Source: Ignavibacteriota bacterium (GTDB taxonomy: Bacteria > Bacteroidota > UBA10030 > JAHEZR01). Taken from it: DNA of 13,855 nucleotides. The stretch covers positions 1 to 13,855 of the forward strand of contig JAHEZR010000015.1 in assembly GCA_023251005.1 (NCBI GenBank), read 5' to 3'. The translations under genes were made by a program, and so were the position numbers. This document shows, one piece after another, positions 7,434-13,430 of the stretch (position 1 is the stretch's first letter; the number at the start of each line of letters is the position of its first letter). Below the pieces are notes generated by a model. That model worked only from the letters and a program-made list of their open reading frames with translations, searched no databases and was not told the origin of the DNA.

Positions 7434-8380
7434 GGCAAGGAAATGCAGATAGAATCGGGTGAACGTCCCACCACCTTCACCAAACCATCCCGCTGGAGGT
7501 CATCGAGAATACCTCGCAACCAGTCTTCATCGCTGCGTCTGAACGGTGTCTTGATCTTCGTTCCGAGTTTTCTCAAACTCACCGGGCGACTTCCATTTAG
7601 ACTCCGAAGAACTTCAACGATTCGACCCCGATAGAGTCGGTTAGGTATCCCTTCGTGAGATGGCTCCATCTTCAGCCTATGGCGGGTTATTCTCTTCCCA
7701 TCTAGCAGGAAAGAACTTCGGCAGAGACGGTTCACCGGACATTCACTACATCGTGGCCGAGACCCTGTGCAAATTGTCGAACCCAAATCCATCAGAGCAA
7801 GCGTCCAGTCACGTGGCCGTGTCCTCGGGAGAAGCTCTCCGGCGATCTTCCACGCTGATTGCTCTGAAACTCGTTCATCACAATAACGCATACTGAAAAA
7901 AAGTCGAGATATCACCCTACGGATATTCGTATCGACAACCGGCACACTCAGTTCGAAGGCAAAGCTCGCAATAGCATTTGCCGTATATTGCCCAATGCCG
8001 GGAAGTTGGAGGAGAAGTTCTGGACCGCTGGGAATCTTTCCACCAAATCTCTCAACGACTTCCTGCGCAACTCTTAGGAGTCGCACGGCACGCATATTGT
8101 ACCCGAGCCCCGACCACGCGCGGATTACATCGCTTGTCCGGGCAAATGCAAGGGACCTTACCGTCGGAAAACGTCTCAGAAACTCTCGATACTTTCCAAT
8201 GACGTGGTTTACTTGCGTCTGCTGTAACATAATTTCTGAGACAAAAATCCTATACGGATCGCGTGTCTTCCGCCACGGGAGTTCTCTCTGTTTGTCTCGA
8301 TACCAATCGCGGATAGATCGCCATAGTTTTTTTCTCCGACTGTCGGAGATCCTTAAACTCCAATTTGTCTTCTGTACCAC
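7430..8380 (-). CDS. mutY: A/G-specific adenine glycosylase MutY with atypical C-terminus
   Basis: This enzyme removes adenine mispaired with 8-oxoguanine, preventing G-to-T changes. The catalytic core is complete: Glu49 in VSEIMLQQTQV, the helix-hairpin-helix LPGIGQYTANAIASF (126-140), Asp150 in VVDTNIRRV, and the 4Fe-4S ligands Cys204-x6-Cys211-x2-Cys214-x5-Cys220, exactly the MutY spacing. After residue about 225 the usual NUDIX-like domain that reads 8-oxoG on the other strand is not recognisable. A segment of about 70 residues (RGRIVEVLRSLNG to LQRDGLVKVVG) looks instead like a winged helix. At 316 residues it is shorter than the 350 of E. coli MutY. The start is a GTG at 8380 without a good ribosome site, and no in-frame ATG occurs before the catalytic motif. 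It overlaps ogg by 4 bases and lies 46 bases after mutT. Confidence 0.93.
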   Translation of the reverse strand: MVQKTNWSLRISDSRRKKLWRSIRDWYRDKQRELPWRKTRDPYRIFVSEIMLQQTQVNHVIGKYREFLRRFPTVRSLAFARTSDVIRAWSGLGYNMRAVRLLRVAQEVVERFGGKIPSGPELLLQLPGIGQYTANAIASFAFELSVPVVDTNIRRVISRLFFSMRYCDERVSEQSAWKIAGELLPRTRPRDWTLALMDLGSTICTGSRPRCSECPVNRLCRSSFLLDGKRITRHRLKMEPSHEGIPNRLYRGRIVEVLRSLNGSRPVSLRKLGTKIKTPFRRSDEDWLRGILDDLQRDGLVKVVGRSPDSICISLP

Positions 8381-8394
8381 TAGCTAACTAAGTA

Positions 8395-8408
8395 GATTTA
8401 TCTAAATC
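8395..8408. repeat. 14-base palindrome in the mutT-mutY gap
   Basis: GATTTA and TAAATC are perfect inverted arms separated by TC, lying in the 46-base gap between mutT and mutY. It could be a small operator or part of an mRNA hairpin, but may equally be chance in an AT-rich gap. Confidence 0.3.
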
Positions 8409-8426
8409 CGTTGAATTTTCGCACTT

Positions 8427-8813
8427 TCAGACGGCTTTGTGAAGGTGCTTGAGGACCTGTCTGCTACCGTCTAGTAGGTCAAGTTTCCCAAGGTTGTCGG
8501 GAGAGACCCAGCGAATCTGCTCGAATGCGAGATTCTCTGGCTCGCCGGTAAATTTCTGGGTGGAGAAAAAATGAATCTCGAATTCTCCGTGATCAGCATA
8601 CGTCCACTCCTGCCGAAAGACCTCTTCTCCGACTTCAGCTGTGATATTCAACTCTTCCCACAGTTCACGCTTCAGTGAAGTCTCTGGATTTTCTCCATCT
8701 TCTACTTTGCCGCCGGGAAATTCCCATTTCAATTCGTAGCGGCAGCCTCTCTTTCGCTGGCAGACCAGCACGAGGCCATCTCGTTCGATAATTCCAACGG
8801 CAACTTGAATCAT
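8427..8813 (-). CDS. mutT: MutT-type NUDIX nucleoside triphosphate pyrophosphohydrolase
   Basis: This 128-residue NUDIX hydrolase is expected to convert 8-oxo-dGTP to the monophosphate so it cannot be built into DNA. The NUDIX box runs from Gly35 to Ile57: G-x5-E41-x7-R49-E50-L-x-E53-E54-x-N56-I57. The metal-binding glutamates are present, but the Gly normally before the last hydrophobic residue is Asn. WEFPGGK just before it matches MutT and its close relatives, and the length equals E. coli MutT (129). Specificity cannot be read with certainty from sequence; the adjoining mutY and ogg genes make 8-oxo-dGTP the best guess. No Shine-Dalgarno precedes the ATG at 8813. A promoter-like element lies about 20 bases upstream, so the leader would be very short. 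Confidence 0.87.
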   Translation of the reverse strand: MIQVAVGIIERDGLVLVCQRKRGCRYELKWEFPGGKVEDGENPETSLKRELWEELNITAEVGEEVFRQEWTYADHGEFEIHFFSTQKFTGEPENLAFEQIRWVSPDNLGKLDLLDGSRQVLKHLHKAV

Positions 8814-8832
8814 CTACACAAAGAATTTTTCA

Positions 8833-8863
8833 CAAAGATACTGATTCAGCGGGAGAAATACAA
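8833..8863 (-). promoter_or_regulatory. Predicted promoter of the mutT-mutY-ogg operon
   Basis: On the minus strand TTG (8863-8861), 20 bases, then TATCTTTG (8840-8833) precede mutT. This fits the Bacteroidota -33/-7 pattern TTG...TAnnTTTG, and equally a sigma-70 promoter with a TTG-type -35, 17-base spacer and TATCTT as -10. The element ends 19 bases before the start codon. Confidence 0.45.
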
Positions 8864-8945
8864 GGTTGCGGAATGCAGAAGGGAGAATGCTTGCAGAATT
8901 GTCGTCGCTCAGGGGAGCAATCGAGTTAGGACACAAGAATAAACT

Positions 8946-10610
8946 TCAATTTTCATACGCGGACTTTTTATATTCCGTCCGCATCTCCGATTGCAGGCGA
9001 CCGAGTCGGTAGGTTTTCCAATCGATGAACTTCGCGTACTGAGCGAGAGCGGGATGGACCTCTGAGATCTTCCGCCACATTTGTTGGACAATGCTTCGAT
9101 AGTCCGGGTGACCTTGAGGCATCGTCCGCAATTCCGCGAGAAAGATGGCTTCTCGGAGATTTAACTTCATTGTCCATCTCACACGATAAGCAAAAGGCAC
9201 AACATACTGAGACTCCAACGGAAAATCCCGATGAATTCGATTGTAGAGCTCAGCAACTTTTTCCATACAGCGATCGAAACTCGGCTTGAATCCAATTTCT
9301 TCTATCTCTGGTGGAGTATCGTACCCGTGCGCGACGGTGAAGTCTTGTCGATCCTGACTCAAAAGTCGATGCCTGTGGAGGTCACGGTAAAGTCCCAGGT
9401 TTCCCGAAAAGTCAAAGGTGTAATATACTTGTTCGAAAGCACGACCCGGCTTGTCCCGACGGTTCTGTCGATGGCCAAGGTACTCGTCGAGGCATTGCTT
9501 CCGCTCCTCCGTGCTCATTTCGCCCGCAAGTCTCCGCAAGTCGCTCAGCGGATGGTGAGAGTGAGGATAGAGAATTGCAGCAATGACTTTCTCCTCTGCA
9601 TTGTCATCGTATTCAACGAGTGTTACGGGATCGCCCGAATCAGGTGTGGTGAAAACAGTTAACGCCTGGGACAGCGCTCTGACTTGCTTCTGTGTTTCCG
9701 TGAGATACTCGCTTACACGCGCTCTTTCCACAAAAGAGGGAATGAGCTTGGAAAGCTCTACATGGATCGCGGCGGCTAAACTTCTCGCCTCAGTCAACTC
9801 GTGGGAGTACAGCTTGGTGAGGAGATACTCGAACGCCTGACCCACGCCGAAGAGCCCGACGTTCGTCAGCGTTGCGGCTGGTAGATAACCGCGCAAGACA
9901 TCGCAAGCATGGGCACGGACTGTTGTTCGATATGCGCTTTCCGCCCATTTCTTAAGCTGTTCATCATTCCTCGTATTCTTATACTGCAGTATCTCACCCG
10001 TCCTGGGATGCCGGAGTTCCATCATCGTAATCGGGAGAAGGTTCTTGATGAATACAAGCATCGGGTCAAGCTGACTTGAATAGGTTTCAAAAAGCAGACT
10101 CAACGTTTCCAAGTAAGAATCTCGATGGTGCGAAACCATGATCCTGGGCTCTCTGTAGAATGGGTATTCACCATTCTCATCCTTCTGATCGAAGCGAACG
10201 TAGCGTGTTGACTTCTCCAACGGTGCAATCCCAATCCTCGCATCCTCGAGGAGGTTCGCTGCAACGTTCGACACTTGCTCGCACGCAATATGAGCTCCAC
10301 CCAACTGTGCAACGGAATCATCACCATAACCAACGAGTACTCGATCATAGAACTCCCTCGCTTTCTTGACCGCCGTGCTGCCACCGTCAAGAGCGCCTTG
10401 CCCATCCAACAATTCGTTCAGCGCAAGTTCTGGATTACCAAGAAATTCATCTAGGAAAACTCTCCGCAAGCTTTTCATCGATCGGCTGTACCGAGAGAAG
10501 AGCGCACCAGCTACTTCTTGCGGCAGTTTTAGACCAAAGATGGGCTCTTCGATGTTTGTGAAAAATGGGGAGAGACTCTTCCGCTCGCTTTCTGAAAAAA
10601 GTTCAGGCAT
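8946..10610 (-). CDS. Tandem ThyX-like (FAD-dependent thymidylate synthase family) protein
   Basis: This 554-residue protein has two ThyX-like halves, whereas ordinary ThyX is about 220-250 residues. The first half (about 80-290) shows GYGDDSVAQLGGAHI, resembling the GHxSVxEH helix, EKSTRYVRF (132-140), resembling the ExSxRY end of the ThyX signature, and LRGYLPAATLT, resembling ARxxLPxxxxT. The second half (about 340-545) shows RHRLLSQDRQD (413-423), where canonical ThyX has RHR-x7-Ser: the RHR is kept but the Ser is Asp and the following Asn-Glu is changed. It then has FAYRVRWTMKLNLREAIFLAELRT, matching the family C-terminal helices. Each half keeps only part of the signature, so dTMP synthesis is possible but unproven; a related flavin or nucleotide role is the alternative. 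AAGGA lies 11 bases before the ATG. mutT follows after 132 bases on the same strand. Confidence 0.78.
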   Translation of the reverse strand: MPELFSESERKSLSPFFTNIEEPIFGLKLPQEVAGALFSRYSRSMKSLRRVFLDEFLGNPELALNELLDGQGALDGGSTAVKKAREFYDRVLVGYGDDSVAQLGGAHIACEQVSNVAANLLEDARIGIAPLEKSTRYVRFDQKDENGEYPFYREPRIMVSHHRDSYLETLSLLFETYSSQLDPMLVFIKNLLPITMMELRHPRTGEILQYKNTRNDEQLKKWAESAYRTTVRAHACDVLRGYLPAATLTNVGLFGVGQAFEYLLTKLYSHELTEARSLAAAIHVELSKLIPSFVERARVSEYLTETQKQVRALSQALTVFTTPDSGDPVTLVEYDDNAEEKVIAAILYPHSHHPLSDLRRLAGEMSTEERKQCLDEYLGHRQNRRDKPGRAFEQVYYTFDFSGNLGLYRDLHRHRLLSQDRQDFTVAHGYDTPPEIEEIGFKPSFDRCMEKVAELYNRIHRDFPLESQYVVPFAYRVRWTMKLNLREAIFLAELRTMPQGHPDYRSIVQQMWRKISEVHPALAQYAKFIDWKTYRLGRLQSEMRTEYKKSAYEN

Positions 10611-10673
10611 GGAATCCAGAATCCTTCAGGAGTGAATAGAACTGAACGATGGGATTATTCAAAGACATTTGCT

Positions 10674-10704
10674 GAAAGATAAGAAACGGTTTTACTTAGA
10701 GCAA
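10674..10704 (-). promoter_or_regulatory. Predicted promoter of the ThyX-like gene
   Basis: TTG (10704-10702), 20 bases, then TATCTTTC (10681-10674) on the minus strand, with the same spacing and almost the same -7/-10 sequence as the element before mutT. An A-run (complement of the T-run at about 10719-10725) lies about 15 bases further upstream, where an UP element would sit. The leader to the ATG at 10610 would be near 58 bases. Confidence 0.45.
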
Positions 10705-10731
10705 TCGGTCTGCCTACCTTTTTTTCTCAAC

Positions 10732-10761
10732 GAGTCTATCGACTCGTCGAGTCATAGACTC
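10732..10761. repeat. 30-base near-perfect palindrome with four GANTC sites
   Basis: Outer arms GAGTCTAT (10732-10739) and ATAGACTC (10754-10761) enclose inner arms GACTC (10741-10745) and GAGTC (10749-10753) with loop GTC; one unpaired C lies at 10740. It lies between the phosphatase stop and the predicted thyX-like promoter, centred about 45 bases upstream of the -35 element. A smaller hairpin, CTCCT/AGGAG (10761-10775), adjoins it. Neither has a T-run after it on the minus strand, so a standard terminator is unlikely; an operator or RNA-stabilising hairpin is more plausible. Confidence 0.6.
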
Positions 10762-10804
10762 TCCTCTGCAAGGAGGTATCTTAGGGATCCTAATTGCTGA
10801 GTGA

Positions 10805-12037
10805 TCACTTCACCCGCTTGATTGCAACGATTGTCTTGTCGTCAGAGTAGGGAGCCTGAGCGCTATAGGTTTGAACCTCCTCGAGGATGGACTCGGCGAT
10901 CTCCCGCGGAGATAACTCCTTCACCTGCAAGAGCTTTTGCATCAAGCGATCTTCACCGTAGAGCTGAAAATTCACATCGGGAGCCTCGACGATGCCATCG
11001 GTGTAAAGGAGAAGGATGTCACCCTTCGTCATATTGATATTTTCCGTTACATACTTTTGGTCCGGAGCCAGTCCGAGGACGGGGCCAGTATTCTCGAGTA
11101 GTTGAATCGCTCCCGTCTCAGCCTTGAAGTACATGGGGGCGTTATGACCGGCGTTTGTGTAGATGCAGAGACCGTTTGTGTTGTCGAAGAGCTCAGCATA
11201 GAAGAGCGTTGTGAAGCGCTCGTCGGGAAAAGTTTTATCAACCAGATTGTTAATTTTCTTCACCAGTGTCGTCATCTTCGGCTCGAATGCAATCCCCATT
11301 TTCAGCGCACCCGAGATGTAGAGTGCCTGAATAGCCGCTGAGAGACCCTTGCTCGCTGCATCACCGATGACAACGCCGAGTCGATCAGTGTCCTCGCCAA
11401 CTGTAAGGTAGTCAAAAAAGTCTCCGCCGACGATTCGGTCGGGGAGCGAGATACCAAAGAGTTCGTAGTCCCCGAAGGTATATTGGTGCTCGGGAAGAAT
11501 ACTCTTCTGAATTTTTACAGCCTGGTCAAGATCCTTTTCGAGAAGTTTTGTCTGTCTTTCAATCCGCTTGCTCTTGAGAACCGACGTCGCCGCGCTGCTG
11601 ACAATGTTTAGCGTATCGAGGATGCGCTCATCTCTGGAATCCGAATTGAACGCGATGATGTAAGGATAGAGGAGGACATTCCGGACTTTCACTTTCTCTC
11701 CAATCCCCGCCGCTGCATACCCTTGAATACCCTTCTTCCTGAGATAGCGATGCGTCTCGTCCGCGATGAGCGATCGCTTGCGAGCAATTTCATAGATCGG
11801 TGGATACTCGGAGACTCGAATCGTAAAACCCTCTTGGAGGTGTTCAATATCACCCGTTTGCTTAAGGAGAACGTAGGCGTTTTTACGCGGGTTGAGCTTC
11901 CAAATCCTGCCCCCTTTTACATTAATCCCTTCGTGCTTTACAATCTCCTCGAGCAAATGAGTGAGGAGCTCATCCGCTGTCTCGAAACGTTCCGGACTTA
12001 GACTTTCAATTGTACGATAGAGCTTTCTCTGATTCAT
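10805..12037 (-). CDS. GAF-domain PP2C/SpoIIE-type serine phosphatase (RsbU-like)
   Basis: This 410-residue signalling phosphatase has no membrane segment, so it should act in the cytoplasm, probably removing phosphate from serine on an anti-sigma-antagonist protein. Residues about 10-155 resemble a GAF sensor domain. A helical linker with QAVKIQKSILPE (172-183), typical of RsbU relatives, leads to the PP2C domain (about 190-409). The metal-binding motifs are all present: IVGGDFFDY with Asp206 and Asp209, IGDAASKG with Asp226 (the usual GDVSGKG is altered here), TNAGHN, LLYTDGIVEA with Asp347, and SDDKTIVAI near the end. The ATG at 12037 has no clear Shine-Dalgarno. No STAS-domain antagonist or RsbW-type kinase gene is visible nearby, so its partner must be encoded elsewhere. 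It stands as a single gene between terminators and the thyX-like promoter. Confidence 0.9.
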   Translation of the reverse strand: MNQRKLYRTIESLSPERFETADELLTHLLEEIVKHEGINVKGGRIWKLNPRKNAYVLLKQTGDIEHLQEGFTIRVSEYPPIYEIARKRSLIADETHRYLRKKGIQGYAAAGIGEKVKVRNVLLYPYIIAFNSDSRDERILDTLNIVSSAATSVLKSKRIERQTKLLEKDLDQAVKIQKSILPEHQYTFGDYELFGISLPDRIVGGDFFDYLTVGEDTDRLGVVIGDAASKGLSAAIQALYISGALKMGIAFEPKMTTLVKKINNLVDKTFPDERFTTLFYAELFDNTNGLCIYTNAGHNAPMYFKAETGAIQLLENTGPVLGLAPDQKYVTENINMTKGDILLLYTDGIVEAPDVNFQLYGEDRLMQKLLQVKELSPREIAESILEEVQTYSAQAPYSDDKTIVAIKRVK

Positions 12038-12097
12038 TTCTGATCAAAACATAGGAAAATTCAGTCGCACTCAGATTTTTTCATTCCAATCAACAAG

Positions 12098-12128
12098 AGA
12101 ATATAAGAGAAAAATCCTTCCCCTACAA
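12098..12128 (-). promoter_or_regulatory. Predicted promoter of the phosphatase gene
   Basis: On the minus strand TTG (12128-12126), 20 bases, then TATATTCT (12105-12098), the same spacing as the elements before mutT and the thyX-like gene. TATATT is also a good sigma-70 -10 hexamer. The leader would be about 55 bases. Confidence 0.4.
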
Positions 12129-12169
12129 GGAGAATGCGGCGAGAACTATCATTGAAGTTACGCATGCAA

Positions 12170-12203
12170 AAAAAATCTCAGGTCGTCGAACCTAAGATTT
12201 TTT
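12170..12203. terminator. Intrinsic terminator, likely bidirectional
   Basis: AGGT (12180-12183) pairs with ACCT (12190-12193) around the loop CGTCGA. After one mismatch the stem continues with TCT/AGA and an A-run/T-run pair. On the minus strand the hairpin ends in eight T residues (8 A at 12168-12175 on the plus strand), as expected for termination downstream of the membrane-protein gene that ends at 12278. Confidence 0.75.
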
Positions 12204-12223
12204 CATCCTCTAAGAAATAAGAA

Positions 12224-12254
12224 GGGGTAACCCCGAGCTGATCGGGACTACCCC
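12224..12254 (-). terminator. GC-rich two-step hairpin after the membrane-protein gene
   Basis: GGGGTA (12224-12229) pairs with TACCCC (12249-12254) and CCCGA (12232-12236) with TCGGG (12242-12246). A symmetric AC/AC internal loop separates the stems and GCTGA closes the loop. On the minus strand the hairpin is followed by TTCTTATTTCTT. It lies 24 bases after the stop codon and upstream of the second hairpin, giving a tandem terminator. A dispersed repeat element is the alternative. Confidence 0.6.
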
Positions 12255-12277
12255 GTTCGTTGTAGCCGCACAGTGTG

Positions 12278-12703
12278 CTACGACGCCGCGGAAGCAGACT
12301 CCTTCTTGTAGATGGCACCAGCAACCGCTCCGAGAATTACCGCATAGATGATCCCCACGATCACCCAAATCCAGGCCAGCCCATAGGGGAATCCGACGTA
12401 CATCCCAGCAGCGAAAAGCCACATTGGAAAATTCACCAAAATGCCAGCATACAACCCATACGTCGCGCCCCCTTTTGGTCCCCCACCAAAACTCCCGTAG
12501 ACGCGATCGTAGACCCAGACGAATACGAGCGCCGCCACAAAATCCCCAAAGATGAACCAACCAATGGGCGGATCCGGATTGAAGAGACTCTGCATGTGAG
12601 AATAGTATAAGCCCTTCAGAACCATACCGTGAACCACCCAATCGAGTACATTTGCCAACACCCCCACGACAACTGTTGCAAGGAGGAGCTTCTTTACGTT
12701 CAT
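12278..12703 (-). CDS. Small four-helix integral membrane protein of unknown function
   Basis: I do not recognise this 141-residue protein. Four hydrophobic helices are visible at about residues 5-27, 48-67, 82-102 and 107-131, with a short Ser/Ala-rich tail. Polar residues fall within or next to helix 1 (Asn18, Asp21, His25 in ANVLDWVVHG) and helix 2 (Asp54), and a Gly-rich loop SFGGGPKGGATYG lies between helices 2 and 3. Such buried polar residues may matter for function. GGAG 8 bases before the ATG at 12703 supports the start. The stop codon lies in an inverted repeat, GTAGC/GCTAC (12262-12281), and two terminator hairpins follow, so the gene is probably transcribed alone. Hydrophobicity and the ribosome site make it a real gene. 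Confidence 0.8.
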   Translation of the reverse strand: MNVKKLLLATVVVGVLANVLDWVVHGMVLKGLYYSHMQSLFNPDPPIGWFIFGDFVAALVFVWVYDRVYGSFGGGPKGGATYGLYAGILVNFPMWLFAAGMYVGFPYGLAWIWVIVGIIYAVILGAVAGAIYKKESASAAS

Positions 12704-12743
12704 ATGAGGATCTCCAGATTGGTGGATTGGATTAGTTGATTAG

Positions 12744-12783
12744 GGACTCCAGTCTCGGTGCAATCATCAGTACTGGTCAGTCC
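12744..12783. other. Inverted repeat upstream of the membrane-protein gene
   Basis: GGACT (12744-12748) and CAGT (12750-12753) can pair with AGTCC (12779-12783) and ACTG (12772-12775), giving stems of 5 and 4 pairs with a 1x3 internal loop and an 18-base loop. It lies 41 bases before the start codon, where an operator or leader structure could sit. No clear promoter was found here. Chance is possible. Confidence 0.25.
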
Positions 12784-13279
12784 ACTAAAATGAACCCAGC
12801 GAGCGTTGGCCAGTCAGATCAGGATTGTGGAAATCCATCCCTTTGGGAGTGGAAGGAATCGAGAACCTCTTGTCGCATGTCGGAATACTTGGGGAACACA
12901 TGGAAATGTAATAGGAAGAGAGGAAAAACGCAAGCGAAATATCAAAATCTGTTGGGGACGCGGAGCCTCAGTGGGCAAACAAAATCTGACGGAAAGAGCA
13001 GAGTTCACACGCACTGTTTGTCGAAGTGATGAAACTTTGCTAGACAAGCCATATGAGGAAGGCTACTATGATGATGAGAAGAACAACAAAGAGAAGCTTC
13101 AGAAGTAATGAGATCGAAGAGAGTATGAAGTGAGTAATTCCTGATACAATTTTCCAGAGCAACCATAGAGGAAACCAGATGGGAAAAAAGAGAATTTTGA
13201 GGAATTTCATAAGAAGGGTTACTTGCCAGCGATAGAATCAAACCTTCTTCAGCGTGGCGCGCCCGATCTATCCTGAAGC

Positions 13280-13310
13280 CTGAGCAAGATGAAACTCACC
13301 ATCTGCTCGG
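13280..13310. other. Stem-loop in the intergenic gap
   Basis: CTGAGC and AGATG on the left pair with CATCT and GCTCGG on the right, with one bulged A (13286), one T-G pair and the 8-base loop AAACTCAC. This is the longest stem in the gap. No T-run follows on either strand, so it is not a standard terminator. Confidence 0.3.
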
Positions 13311-13430
13311 TCCCAGCGTGAGGTGTTACTTCAAGGAAACTGTAGAGTCAATCAGCAATTTTTAGAGCGATTCCCGGTTTGATCTCGGAAGCGAGGACCA
13401 TGCAGTTCTCCTCCCAGGGTTTGGAGATTC

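Larger units (their letters stand above)
12704..13430. other. About 730 bases without a convincing gene
   Basis: The gap between the membrane-protein gene and the DinB-fold gene holds only open frames of up to about 100 codons with TTG starts, no ribosome site and low-complexity composition. The plus strand is visibly purine-rich from about 12820 to 13200. Two hairpin-forming sequences (12744-12783 and 13280-13310) and a direct repeat CAGCGTG (13250-13256 and 13314-13320) are the only structure seen. A decayed gene, a small RNA or a long 3' untranslated region are all possible; no tRNA-like fold was found. Confidence 0.5.

Noticed and set aside
9231..9662. 143-codon plus-strand frame opposite the ThyX-like gene
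   Set aside because: It is antisense to conserved ThyX-like motifs and has no domain of its own.
10732..10775. Rho-independent terminator for the phosphatase gene
   Set aside because: The hairpins are followed on the minus strand by an A-run, not a T-run; the T-run lies on the wrong side for minus-strand transcription.
12210..12641. 143-codon minus-strand frame overlapping the membrane-protein gene
   Set aside because: It lies in another frame of a clearly hydrophobic gene with a good ribosome site, and it runs through the terminator hairpin.
12806..13108. 100-codon plus-strand frame rich in Lys, Glu and Asp
   Set aside because: It begins with TTG without a ribosome site, has no recognisable domain and follows from the purine-rich composition of the strand.
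13400..13430. Terminator after the DinB-fold gene
   Set aside because: CTCC/GGAG can pair, but the stem is four pairs and no T-run follows.
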